A DNA stretch of 64,000 nucleotides from Rectinema subterraneum (GTDB lineage: Bacteria > Spirochaetota > Spirochaetia > Treponematales > Rectinemataceae), in the NCBI GenBank assembly GCA_009768935.1, contig WESA01000001.1:1-64000 (forward strand), written 5' to 3'. The notes under the pieces are model-generated. The model was given only the letters and a program-made list of their open reading frames with translations, did not search any database and had not been told where the DNA came from. Within the stretch, counting starts at the first letter, position 1. Every line of letters begins with the position of its first letter. This document shows, piece by piece, positions 39,066-47,790 of this stretch. The position numbers were made by a program, and so were the translations under genes.

Positions 39066-40712
39066 CTATCGTTTGCGTTTGCGCAGCGCGATTGTTTCGA
39101 TTTCGTGTTCGAGGTCGGTGACGGCTTGTCGCATGTAGTCGACTGAGTCAAAGAATTGTTCGAGTACTTCGCGCTCCGAGGGGTCGCCTGGGCGGCCTTT
39201 CGCTGGGGAGTTCATGAGGAGCATGAATTCGTTGAGGACGCCGATGAGGTTGGCGAGCTCGGTGAATTTTTCTATGGGGAGGTCTTCGGGGGAGCGGAGT
39301 TTGGTGTCGAGTTTGCGCATCCAGGCGATGTAGTTGGCGTAGATGTCGACAAGGGCAGCGCGCATTTCGCCGAATCCGTCGCGTTCGGGGTCGTAGTTTG
39401 CGAGCGCTTCGTCGCAATAGTCTTCTATGAGGTCGATAAGTTCGTCAGCCGCCTCGGGGAAGACTGTCCACTGGGGTGAGGATTCGAAAAATCGGTCCCA
39501 GAGGTCTTGGAGGGTGGTGCCGCGGTAGGCCATATCGAGCATGAGGGCTTTGATTTCGTCGGCGTTGAAGGCGAATTCGTACGCTTCGAAAAATCGGTTC
39601 AGGCGGGCTTTGAGCGAGGGTTTTCGGCCTTTGCGGGGGATGGCTGGGGCGCGAACGGGTGCGATGGGGCGGGCGGCCTCGGAAGAGGCTCCGTTGGTTT
39701 GGGCTGGAGCGGTCTTAGGCGGGGCTGCGCTGGCAGAGTTGCTGGTCTTGGCGGGGGCAGCGCTGGCTGGGCGAGCGTCGGGCATTTGCGTGGGGGCACA
39801 AGCCGCGGCGGCGGCGGGATTTTCTACTCTTGCGGGCGCGGCTGAGGTTGGGGTGCTGGTGGCGCGAGCTGCGGAGGCGGCCTTGCCCGGCTTTCTGCTC
39901 CCGGTGCCATACGCATCGAGTCCGGAAAGAACGATATGCTCGGGATCGACTCCTTTCTTCCAGATGAGATTCTCGCCTCCAAAGTAAATAATTTCGGCGG
40001 CTCGCCCTGCATCTAGATAATCGACGAGGGCGGCGGCGGGGTTCACATAGAGGGCTTCGCCGCCATAGCGATAGACAAGCGAGAGAAGCGTATCGTTGCG
40101 GCGGGGGAATTTCAGCTCGTCAAAGGCTCTGGCGAAGGCTGCATCCATTGCGGAAAACCACGCCTCGCGATCGAGGCGCGAGGCTTCTTGCGGCGTGACG
40201 GGGGCGGCGGTGAAGATGCCCTTTTGATAGCGTTGCACTGAGAGGCGCACATAGCTGCCTTGCTGGATGCCGCCCGGGAAAAGTGGCTCGAGGTCGAAGA
40301 CGGACAGGCGGATCAGTCTATCGAAGGCTTGGGAAGCTTGGGCGAGGTCGGCGGGGAAGTTGCCGGGGTACATTTCTTCCAGCATATAGAAAATGTCCAT
40401 GAAATTCAGAAGATTGTGGAAGCGAAGTATTTCATTATAGGGCAGCACAATATTCTTTTTGGGCAGCGGCGAGGCGTCGGGCAGGCGTATTTCGAGGCGT
40501 GGTATGGAAATTCTGTAGGAATGGAAGGGTTCGAAGCGGTGGCCTGGTATGAGTACCTTTTTAGCGCATTCGAGTGGGTCGAGGCGGACGAGAAAGCTCG
40601 CTCCTTCCGGGACGTGGGCGGGCGTTTTGGAGGGGGGCGGGTTGGGATGCGACTGTTTGGAAGGTGACTCTTTGGAATGGGGCGCCTTGGGGCTGTTTGA
40701 TGACTGGCTCAT
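39066..40712 (-). CDS. uncharacterised protein with Ala/Pro linker
   Basis: 548 residues in three parts. Residues 1-270 form a folded N-terminal region (SFLVRLDPLECAKKVLIPGH..., YVNPAAALVDYLDAG). Residues about 275-365 are a low-complexity Ala/Pro/Ser linker. From about 366 a helical C-terminal domain follows (LKARLNRFFEAYEFAF, ALVDIYANYIAWMRKLD, VLNEFMLLMNSPAKG) that matches by eye the domain at 22650. No signal peptide, no membrane segment, no catalytic motif recognised. It stands alone between GTCTGAC sites 6 and 7. Confidence 0.65.
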   Translation of the reverse strand: MSQSSNSPKAPHSKESPSKQSHPNPPPSKTPAHVPEGASFLVRLDPLECAKKVLIPGHRFEPFHSYRISIPRLEIRLPDASPLPKKNIVLPYNEILRFHNLLNFMDIFYMLEEMYPGNFPADLAQASQAFDRLIRLSVFDLEPLFPGGIQQGSYVRLSVQRYQKGIFTAAPVTPQEASRLDREAWFSAMDAAFARAFDELKFPRRNDTLLSLVYRYGGEALYVNPAAALVDYLDAGRAAEIIYFGGENLIWKKGVDPEHIVLSGLDAYGTGSRKPGKAASAARATSTPTSAAPARVENPAAAAACAPTQMPDARPASAAPAKTSNSASAAPPKTAPAQTNGASSEAARPIAPVRAPAIPRKGRKPSLKARLNRFFEAYEFAFNADEIKALMLDMAYRGTTLQDLWDRFFESSPQWTVFPEAADELIDLIEDYCDEALANYDPERDGFGEMRAALVDIYANYIAWMRKLDTKLRSPEDLPIEKFTELANLIGVLNEFMLLMNSPAKGRPGDPSEREVLEQFFDSVDYMRQAVTDLEHEIETIALRKRKR

Positions 40713-40833
40713 TGTTTTAATTTAGCTGATTCGGAAATGGGTGTAAAGAGAAGTCGCGGCAATCTTCGGAAGTCAGCCCGTGACCCCAAGTTAACACTGG
40801 GGGGGTGGCTGGGTACGGCGGCGCAGCGGCGTT

Positions 40834-40920
40834 CGCGCGCCGGCGCAAAAGTTAAAAATTGGGGTCTGACCCCAAATTTTAAAAATTTAAGAAAAGGGGT
40901 CTGACCCCTATTTTTAACTT
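40834..40920. repeat. GTCTGAC double palindrome, site 7, with long flank
   Basis: CGCGCGCCGGCGCAAAAGTT, AAAAATT, then GGGGTCTGACCCC, AAATTTTAAAAATTTAAG, AAAA and a second GGGGTCTGACCCC. The GC-rich flank also precedes site 10 at 59238, so the unit is longer than the palindrome. It encodes the C terminus of the adjacent gene. Confidence 0.88.
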
Positions 40921-42003
40921 TTGGAGGGCGGGCTTGAGGGGGCTGCGTTTTATTGTTTCAAGGAGGTCGGATAGAAGGAAGGTGGGCCAGCCTTTGGCCG
41001 AGATGGGTGCGCGGTAATACATGAGGGGCATTTCGATGGTGCACCACTTTTTCTTATAGGGTTCATCGCCATTGGCAAAGTCGAAAAAAGTACAGCCCCG
41101 AGCAAGCGCGGTTTCAAACAAATGCATGAGCAGAAGACTGCCGGGCGAATATCTGCTCACATCTGCATCCATGAGAAATGAGGGCATGAGGTAAAAAAAG
41201 CGGGGTGGCTGAACAAGACCCCAGTGTAGGGCAAGGGGGCTTTCTTCTTTCATGAGTGCGCTGATGTGCACCGGCAAAGCCGGCTGCTGAGATGCTTGAA
41301 GATAGAATTCTGCAAATCCCGGAATGGCAAAATTATCGGGCACGCGCATCTGGGCAAAGCGTGCGCGTTTTTGCTGGATCATGTGGCGGGTGAGGGTTTC
41401 GCGCTCTTCAGGGCTTTCAGCGACGATAAAGCGCATGCTGCTGTTTTCCGAGAGTTTTTTCTCGGCCCGACGCAGGTTGTAGCGTTCTTTGGAGCTGAGG
41501 GTGTGGGCAGGAAGCTTGGCTGCATCGAACCGACGGGCGTAGGCTGAATAGTGCAGTCGTCTGAACTCTCTGCTGAAAAATGGATTCGGCGAGCCGTCGA
41601 TACAGAAGGCAGGTATCCGGTCGAGGTATAGCACATCGCAGGATGCAGCGCGAGCAGCAGCGTGCAGAGCATTCAGAATGTCGGGCATGAGGGCCGGTTC
41701 GAAACGGTCATAGAGGGGGCCTGCGTAATCCGACACGCCATAGCCGAGCCATTCCATGCTGCGCAGGCCCTTTTGCTTTCTGATACCGAGGGGGAACAGC
41801 ATCGAGCAGGTCCCGGAACGGAGCTCGGTAATCCTGAGTTCCCAGCCGTTCGCCATTCCTATGGTCTTGTACCAGGTTTCAAGCCATGCGTAGCTCTGAA
41901 AAGGGTACCACTGCCCTTTCTGTTCGAGGGCGGTCCAGGAAGTGCGGGCGCTCTCGAAGGACTGGTGGGCCTCGATGTTTATGCCGTCGGAAAAATCTCT
42001 CAT
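40879..42003 (-). CDS. GNAT/FemAB-like acyltransferase (CelD/BcsL-type)
   Basis: Start at 42003 (MRDFSDGINIEAHQ); an ATG at 42054 would translate a repeat. About 374 residues. WYPFQSYAWLETWYKTIG near the N terminus and a GNAT-fold C-terminal half (ALHWGLVQPPRFFYLMPSFL, SPGSLLLMHLFETALARGC, FFDFANGDEPYKKKWC) match the acetyltransferase family often found in polysaccharide operons. It may acylate a sugar or transfer an amino acid. The last residues KIGVRPLFLNF and the stop are encoded by GTCTGAC site 7. Last gene of the long minus-strand operon. Confidence 0.72.
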   Translation of the reverse strand: MRDFSDGINIEAHQSFESARTSWTALEQKGQWYPFQSYAWLETWYKTIGMANGWELRITELRSGTCSMLFPLGIRKQKGLRSMEWLGYGVSDYAGPLYDRFEPALMPDILNALHAAARAASCDVLYLDRIPAFCIDGSPNPFFSREFRRLHYSAYARRFDAAKLPAHTLSSKERYNLRRAEKKLSENSSMRFIVAESPEERETLTRHMIQQKRARFAQMRVPDNFAIPGFAEFYLQASQQPALPVHISALMKEESPLALHWGLVQPPRFFYLMPSFLMDADVSRYSPGSLLLMHLFETALARGCTFFDFANGDEPYKKKWCTIEMPLMYYRAPISAKGWPTFLLSDLLETIKRSPLKPALQKLKIGVRPLFLNF

Positions 42004-42004
42004 A

Positions 42005-42045
42005 ATATTTAAAAAAGGGGGTCTGACCCCTTTATTTAAAAAAAC
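42005..42045. repeat. GTCTGAC palindrome, site 8
   Basis: ATATTTAAAAAAGGGGGTCT, GACCCCTTTATTTAAAAAAA. It fills the 28-bp gap between two operon genes and overlaps the stop codon of the upstream one. Confidence 0.85.
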
Positions 42046-43540
42046 GATAGGCAATGCCGAGTGTCAGTCGGAAGAGGGGCTTGGTGTTCCCGGCCACAGG
42101 GGCGAAAATATAGGATTTCTGGTCGACAAGGGAGGCGCCTGCGGGCCAGCCGCCTGTTGGCGGATTCGGGGGGCGGAGTTCGAGCGCATCCAGAGCGATT
42201 CCTCCGGTCAGCGAGGCAGAAAAGAGCCAGGGGCCGGCGCTCTTCTCTCCCCCCAGCGAGAGCAGAAAGCGTTTTTCCAGCACTGGGTCGTTGAGCCATT
42301 CGAAGCCGGATTGCGGATCATAGGTGAGGTCCTGCCACGGGTTGGTGGGGCTGTTGGAACCGGCCAGCCTAAATTCGAAAGCAGACGCGAGTGTCGCGAA
42401 TGGAAATGCCTTGTTCCAGCTGAGCTCAAGGGCGAGGTTATTCTCGCCATATTTGTAGCCAATCATGTTGTCTTCTGTCGCGATTGCCTTAGGCTGGAAT
42501 CCGGCGGTGTTCCAGCCGATGTCGAAGCGTGTGTCGGGGAAATAGGTGTATCCGTACGCCAGCGTGCTTTCAGTGCCGCTGCGCATGGTGGAAGGGGCAA
42601 AGGTATATTTTGTCGCGCCGGCGATATTGAACGCCCAGGTGCCGCTCGGCTTTTCCACGGAAGCGCCGAGCGTGAGCGCCACCTGCCAGGGGTTGTTGGT
42701 CCACCCTGCTATTCCAAACATTCCCATATCATCGATAAATGCTTGTGCTATAAGGTTGTATTTGCCGGGCTTTTTTACATTGACAAAAAAGCCCATGACA
42801 TAGTTGTCGTCGTAATCGCTGGACCATGGGGCGCCTCCCTGCCCCCGCACGTACTGGGTGAAAATCTGCGGCAGGGGGTTGAGAAAGTACTCATAGTCGA
42901 AATAGCGGCTGCCGGAGTACACGGTGGCTTCCTGAAAGCCTATGCGCATGTCGCCTCTGCGGATGCCGAACACATGCAGGTTCATGGCTCGGTCGGGGAA
43001 GCCTGACGGCCAGGCGTCGGTTTTCTGCCAGGAATCAATGGTAAGGCCGATCCAGCGTGTTTCGAAGAAAAACAGGGGGCCTTCGTACGCGATGCTCGCG
43101 GTGGGCGCAGAAATGCCGTTCGAGTTTATAAAGAGCGAATAGGGCGAATCGATATAGTCGAAATTCCGGAAGCGGCCTGCTTTCAGGGTTACGGGCCCGA
43201 GCTGCGAGAAAAACCCGCCCTCATCCATAAGGAAATAGATATTGCCGAGGGTCCCGCTCGGATTGTCGGCCAGAAATGGGGCGTACTTGCCATCGGTATT
43301 CGCTGAAAGTTTTCCTGTAAATCCCAGGAAGCCCGCATCGAACGAGAAAGCGGCAAACCCGTTCGGAGAGAGACCTCTGTTTTCGATTTCTTCCCCATAG
43401 CTGCCTTCATTCAGGACAGCCCCCGCGCCGATTTCGAAGGAGAGTTTTGCGGCGACACCCTGCGTCCGGGTTTGTGCAGAGAGCAGAAAAGGAACCAGCA
43501 TGAGCAGAAGCCAGATGCAGGTACGGCGGAAACGTCTCAT
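42032..43540 (-). CDS. outer-membrane beta-barrel protein 1 (capsule-assembly type)
   Basis: 502 residues with a cleavable signal (MRRFRRTCIWLLLMLVPFLLS-AQ). Alternating hydrophobic strands run throughout and the last strand ends in aromatics: LGIAYRFFK. VTLKAGRFRNFDYIDSPYSL is reminiscent of Wzi-like capsule-anchoring barrels. Found in a polysaccharide operon, it probably sits in the outer membrane and helps attach or export the glycan. Its start overlaps the stop of the next barrel gene by 4 bp. Confidence 0.7.
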   Translation of the reverse strand: MRRFRRTCIWLLLMLVPFLLSAQTRTQGVAAKLSFEIGAGAVLNEGSYGEEIENRGLSPNGFAAFSFDAGFLGFTGKLSANTDGKYAPFLADNPSGTLGNIYFLMDEGGFFSQLGPVTLKAGRFRNFDYIDSPYSLFINSNGISAPTASIAYEGPLFFFETRWIGLTIDSWQKTDAWPSGFPDRAMNLHVFGIRRGDMRIGFQEATVYSGSRYFDYEYFLNPLPQIFTQYVRGQGGAPWSSDYDDNYVMGFFVNVKKPGKYNLIAQAFIDDMGMFGIAGWTNNPWQVALTLGASVEKPSGTWAFNIAGATKYTFAPSTMRSGTESTLAYGYTYFPDTRFDIGWNTAGFQPKAIATEDNMIGYKYGENNLALELSWNKAFPFATLASAFEFRLAGSNSPTNPWQDLTYDPQSGFEWLNDPVLEKRFLLSLGGEKSAGPWLFSASLTGGIALDALELRPPNPPTGGWPAGASLVDQKSYIFAPVAGNTKPLFRLTLGIAYRFFK

Positions 43541-45177
43541 TGTTCAGTTCCTGTATATGTTCCTGCAAGAATACGGTATGACAGACTCATTTCGAGCTCG
43601 AAGGCGCTCTGGCCGTCATGCCAGAGGTACGCGGGCTCAATTGTGCCGCAAAGCGCACCGAAGGTCAACGAGATGGGGATGCTGGCAAGTACGTTGTAGC
43701 TGCGCGGCGCATTCTCGGTCGTTGTATTGTTGTACACTTTGGTATCGATGAGGTTCGCCTCGGTATTGAGGTCCAGGAACAAAAGGCGGTAGCCGAGGGA
43801 GAAGCCCCATCTGGATGCGCCAGCCTGCCGAGCGCCCGTAGCCCGTCCGAAGGCAATCTCGCCATGGCTGGAAATCCAGCGCACGCCCGGCCCATACGGG
43901 CTTGTGAGCGGAAGGAGGATGCTCCCGCCGAGGTAGCGCGGATAACGATAGATAAAGCGCAGAAAATAGTTGACATCGTTGGGCTGGGCCTGGCTGCCAT
44001 CGTAATTGCCCCACAGCCAATGAGTGGAGCCAGCTTCGATGTACGCATGGATAACGGCAGGTTCGGTATTGAATGCTGAAAGGCCACGTTTTTCTTGTGC
44101 TTTCTGCTCCTTCTGCGCCGCAGGTATTTTCAGCGGGGCTGCGAAGCGGGCGCCCAGCACATATGCATCGATTGTCGGGGTGGCGGTATCTGATACCCCT
44201 ATACCGTTCAGATTGATATCATCGAACCCCGCCTGGACGGAGAGCGCAAGCCACGAAAAAGGCTGCCAGGCTGCCGTCAGCACCATGGAATTGTTCGTCT
44301 GGGGCACCGATGCCTGATGCCGCGAAATGAGCGGAAAAAGGTCGGTCAGATAGAAGCGGTTGTTGTAGCGCGCCAGCATGGCGTGGTCCGCAGCGCTCAG
44401 GCTGAACTGGCCCGGCGAAAGTGAGCTCGCCGGCCATGCCGCTCCTGCGCTTTCTTTGTCGCCGGAAGACTGCGGCCCGAAGGTCCATGTGATTTTGCTC
44501 ATTGCCTCGACAATCGTTGTCGGGGTTTTGTCTGTTTCGAATCCGTATCCGGGCTCGAGCGGGACATCATTTCCATCCCATGCTTTTACTGCGGGAATCG
44601 TCGCAATAATAGAGTCGAGCGAAAAACGTCCGAGCTTGCCGTATCCTCGCAGGGCATCGTACCAGGGGATCCGGGATGAAGACAGAAGGCCGCCTTCGAG
44701 TATGCCATTGTAGTCAACCCGGTCGCGTCCGAACGCGATACCGGCCGATCGGGTTTTCCAGTACACGACAGAGCGGCTGAAAAGGTTGCCTTCCACGCTT
44801 GTCGCGCCGTTTGCAAAGGGCAGGTTGTCGCTTCTGAAGTAATCGCCCTGCCATTCGGGTTTGACTGCAACGCGCGCGGCGACTCCAAATCCGCGTACGC
44901 CTGGAAGGGCGCTCCCCGCTTCTATGGAGAAGTCGGCCAGGGGCGGGCGGGAAAAATAGTTCCTTTGCACATCGATGCCGTTTTTGTATTGTTTCGAGGC
45001 ATTTTCCAAAAGAAGATTCGCGCTGCGGGATGTTTCATCAAAGGTTGCGGTAAATGAGAGGCGCCATGATGCGTTCTGCACAGAGCTGGGGTTTGTCTGA
45101 GCGATTCCCTGCTGGGCTATCGCCGCAAGTAGAACAACAACAACAATTACGATGCGCAAATCTATTGATTGTTTCAT
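43537..45177 (-). CDS. outer-membrane beta-barrel protein 2
   Basis: Start at 45177 (MKQSIDLRIVIVVVVLLAAI) after GGAGGGTGG; an ATG at 45195 is less suitable. 546 residues. Signal peptide ending IAQ, then amphipathic strands (FSIEAGSALPGVRGFGVAARV, SVVYWKTRSAGIAFGRDR, RFIYRYPRYLGGSILLPL; shown as separate pieces). The last strand is MSLSYRILAGTYTGTEQ. Similar in plan to the next barrel (42032) and probably from the same family. No enzymatic motif. Confidence 0.68.
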   Translation of the reverse strand: MKQSIDLRIVIVVVVLLAAIAQQGIAQTNPSSVQNASWRLSFTATFDETSRSANLLLENASKQYKNGIDVQRNYFSRPPLADFSIEAGSALPGVRGFGVAARVAVKPEWQGDYFRSDNLPFANGATSVEGNLFSRSVVYWKTRSAGIAFGRDRVDYNGILEGGLLSSSRIPWYDALRGYGKLGRFSLDSIIATIPAVKAWDGNDVPLEPGYGFETDKTPTTIVEAMSKITWTFGPQSSGDKESAGAAWPASSLSPGQFSLSAADHAMLARYNNRFYLTDLFPLISRHQASVPQTNNSMVLTAAWQPFSWLALSVQAGFDDINLNGIGVSDTATPTIDAYVLGARFAAPLKIPAAQKEQKAQEKRGLSAFNTEPAVIHAYIEAGSTHWLWGNYDGSQAQPNDVNYFLRFIYRYPRYLGGSILLPLTSPYGPGVRWISSHGEIAFGRATGARQAGASRWGFSLGYRLLFLDLNTEANLIDTKVYNNTTTENAPRSYNVLASIPISLTFGALCGTIEPAYLWHDGQSAFELEMSLSYRILAGTYTGTEQ

Positions 45178-45247
45178 GCCACCACCCTCCTTCACACGCA
45201 GTTCTGCTCCCTGCTTTTATCTATCCTTGCAATGCATTATGCTGCAA

Positions 45248-46063
45248 TCAATTACCTAAACCCATATTGTTCATGCTTGTCCGGCGTCTTTTTCTGTGCA
45301 AAAAGTCGGACAGGCCACCCAATTTGGCTCTGAAAACGTGATACGGCATATCTGCATCGAGGACGGTGCGGTGAATTACAACGGGGCGCTGCACTGGCTC
45401 TTCGGTTTTTTTAAAGATTGCAGATTGTGTCGAAAAAATATATGAAAAGCCGGCATCGACCAATGCATTGTATGCTTTTTTGTTATAGGTATGGGGCTCG
45501 CCGCCCACCCATGCAAAGGATGCAACTCGTTTGCCAAGGTGCGCCTCAATGCTCTGCTTTGCCGCGAAGATTTCTCGACGTATGGTCGCATCATCAATTT
45601 CGCCTATCATTCGCATGTGGCTCTGGGTGTGGCAGCCGATTACATGGCCGCGGAGCGCAAGGTCCTGAATTTCTGTCCAATTCATGGCGATGGGCGGCTT
45701 TATGGCTTCTGGCAGGCTGATTCCGTGGTTCAGGCAAAACTGACGCTGCTCAGCCTCCGGTACTGCGGGAAGGCCCGCTGGAATTAAAAACCAGCCAATC
45801 AAGCCCCGTGCTTCCAAGAGGGGAGCTGCGACTTCATAATTGTCGAACATGCCATCGTCGAAGCTTATTATAAGTAATGGCTTTGTGTGCTGCAGCGAGC
45901 CATCCAGAAACCGCTCAAGCTTCTGTTCATCGATACATTCATAATGCGCAGCGAAATAATCGAGTTGACGGACTAAGTTGTCCTTGCTGGCGGCGAGTGT
46001 GACATGGTAACAGACCGCCCTAAGGCTCTCTGAAACTTTCCTGGATGCTGTGGTGTTTCTCAT
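45248..46063 (-). CDS. polysaccharide deacetylase (NodB fold)
   Basis: 271 residues. The NodB motif 1 is IISFDDGMFDNY with D69 (catalytic base) and D70 (metal). Motif 2 HxxxH is H145-TQS-H149 in CHTQSHMRM. Motif 3 AWVGGEPHTYN follows. It removes acetyl or similar groups from amino sugars and, without a signal peptide, may act in the cytoplasm or on the membrane-bound intermediate. Encoded between two beta-barrel genes in the operon, 20 bp after the gene at 46084. Confidence 0.82.
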   Translation of the reverse strand: MRNTTASRKVSESLRAVCYHVTLAASKDNLVRQLDYFAAHYECIDEQKLERFLDGSLQHTKPLLIISFDDGMFDNYEVAAPLLEARGLIGWFLIPAGLPAVPEAEQRQFCLNHGISLPEAIKPPIAMNWTEIQDLALRGHVIGCHTQSHMRMIGEIDDATIRREIFAAKQSIEAHLGKRVASFAWVGGEPHTYNKKAYNALVDAGFSYIFSTQSAIFKKTEEPVQRPVVIHRTVLDADMPYHVFRAKLGGLSDFLHRKRRRTSMNNMGLGN

Positions 46064-46083
46064 GTCCCGTCCCCGTGCAATTC

Positions 46084-47766
46084 CTAGAAATGCAAGCCGA
46101 TGCCAAGCCAGACCTCGAAGCTATCCGCATCCAGGGCTCTGGTTCTTATCAGATCGAGTAGATTGTAGCCCACAGACAGCCGGTATGTGAAGGATCGCGC
46201 ATATACTGGAAAGATAACAAAATCCGCCCCTCCTGCCAGGTACAGATTTGAAGGGTCCCAGAGTGGTTGGGCGGGGGTCGGCCGCACGTAGCCGGCGTCG
46301 ACAAAGGGGATGATAAAGACTTCGGCCTCGAGCTTGGACCAGCTAAAAAATCGGCCCTGCGCAAAGTTGATTGGAAATTGCAGGTTGGCGATGGCAGCAA
46401 TGTCTCCGTACAAAGTTGCCTTTATGCCGCGAAGATAGCTTCCCCACTCAACTTGGGTGCGGTACGAAGTGTCGCCCAGTAATGTCCAGCTTGCGTTCCA
46501 GCGGCCCAGTGCCCTGAACTCGAGCCCGGCAAGGTTCTTGAATGAGGTAAAAAAAGAGGCACTCCCATCAATGAGCAAATCGTATGCGCGGGCTGGCGAT
46601 GGCTTCAGCATATAGCATGCTGAAGTTTCGGACAGGCTAAAAGAACTGCCGCGCCGGAAATTGCCCAGCCAGTCAACCGCGCTGTATCCAAGGCTAATGG
46701 TTGAGCCGAGGCCGGCATCATAGGGGCTGAAAGCTGCTAAATTGATGTTATAAAAAATATTCGAATTCAGGGTAAGGCTAAACACTGCTTGAGCGGGCAT
46801 CTGAAATAGCGGAAAGGAAACACCCAGATAGGCTGCATTTTTCCATTGATGCGGCGCCGTTGCAATGGAGTCAAAAGAATAACCCGTATTCAGCCCTGCA
46901 TTCCAATTCAACCCACGCCCGAAGGCGTAGTTCACATTCTGAGCAATATTGGCGATGTGTTCTTTGTAAATATCATGGTATTGATAGGAAAAAGTGGGCG
47001 AAAAGTTAAAAAAAGGGGTCTGACCCCATTTGTTAAATTTTATAACCGAGCTAATGGAGGCTGCAAAATCATAAATGTGTATCCCAGCGGCGGGGCTGTA
47101 GCGAAGGTTGCCTGATAACGCAGTATCCCAAGTACTGCCGAATGCTACGGGGTAAATTTCGAATTGCGTACCTACATCGAAAGTCTTTGTTATGATATAA
47201 TAATTAGCCGAAGCAGTAATCGGATTCAATGTCCCGAGGAAATTGAAGTCTTTGTAGCGCAGTGCAAAGGAAAGGCCATCGGCTTCGCTGAATTTTGGAA
47301 ATGGAACAGCAAGGGCTGTCCACGTATCTTCAACATATACATGTATGCGGACAGGGAGAGGCTCTACGGAAGGGGCTGCTGCCTCAGCTCCGGGCGCCAG
47401 TTTGGGTGGCACTGTCTCGGGCAGTTCAATATCGATGTGGGAAGATTCGGTGAAAACCCTGTTGTCTTTTAATATGCGCTCTTTTTCTGTGATGTAGAGG
47501 CGCAAGTCCTGAAATGTATCAAAAACTTTGCCAATTTGAATATTGAGGAGTTTTGCAAGCGCATAGGTCTGGGTGCGGCCTTTGATGATATAGATGACAT
47601 CTTCTATGCGAAAGAAGCGAACAGTATTTTGGCCAGGCGGAGAAGATGCTGAGGGAAATTCCCCTCCCGAAGTTTGAGCTGAAGTTTGAGCCGACAAGCT
47701 GGCTCCAAGAATAAGCATAAAGAGAAAAACCCAAGGCAATGCGCTCTGTCGCGAAGGGGTATGCAT
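46084..47766 (-). CDS. BamA/TamA-like outer-membrane protein with a repeat-encoded insert
   Basis: 560 residues with a signal peptide (FLFMLILGASLSAQ). The N-terminal part RTQTYALAKLLNIQIGKVFD and LYITEKERILKDNRVF resembles a POTRA-type domain. A beta-barrel follows, ending in FEVWLGIGLHF, as for Omp85-like proteins. Residues near VIKFNKWGQTPFFNFSPT are encoded by a GTCTGAC repeat inserted in frame (47001-47042). Removing it would leave a normal strand pattern, so the protein tolerates a 12-13-residue loop. It probably helps secrete or assemble the glycan. Confidence 0.7.
   Translation of the reverse strand: MHTPSRQSALPWVFLFMLILGASLSAQTSAQTSGGEFPSASSPPGQNTVRFFRIEDVIYIIKGRTQTYALAKLLNIQIGKVFDTFQDLRLYITEKERILKDNRVFTESSHIDIELPETVPPKLAPGAEAAAPSVEPLPVRIHVYVEDTWTALAVPFPKFSEADGLSFALRYKDFNFLGTLNPITASANYYIITKTFDVGTQFEIYPVAFGSTWDTALSGNLRYSPAAGIHIYDFAASISSVIKFNKWGQTPFFNFSPTFSYQYHDIYKEHIANIAQNVNYAFGRGLNWNAGLNTGYSFDSIATAPHQWKNAAYLGVSFPLFQMPAQAVFSLTLNSNIFYNINLAAFSPYDAGLGSTISLGYSAVDWLGNFRRGSSFSLSETSACYMLKPSPARAYDLLIDGSASFFTSFKNLAGLEFRALGRWNASWTLLGDTSYRTQVEWGSYLRGIKATLYGDIAAIANLQFPINFAQGRFFSWSKLEAEVFIIPFVDAGYVRPTPAQPLWDPSNLYLAGGADFVIFPVYARSFTYRLSVGYNLLDLIRTRALDADSFEVWLGIGLHF
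47001..47042. repeat. GTCTGAC palindrome, site 9, inside a coding gene
   Basis: AAAAGTTAAAAAAAGGGGTC, TGACCCCATTTGTTAAATTTT. The copy lies in the middle of the Omp85-like gene and keeps the reading frame open. It is translated as KFNKWGQTPFFNF on the minus strand. Confidence 0.9.
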
Positions 47767-47790
47767 TATTTCCGGCTCTCCAAGTATGTT

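Noticed and set aside
41942..43006. 354-codon plus-strand frame over the beta-barrel gene
   Set aside because: Antisense to a signal-peptide barrel gene in a continuous operon; starts inside a repeat and shows no motif.
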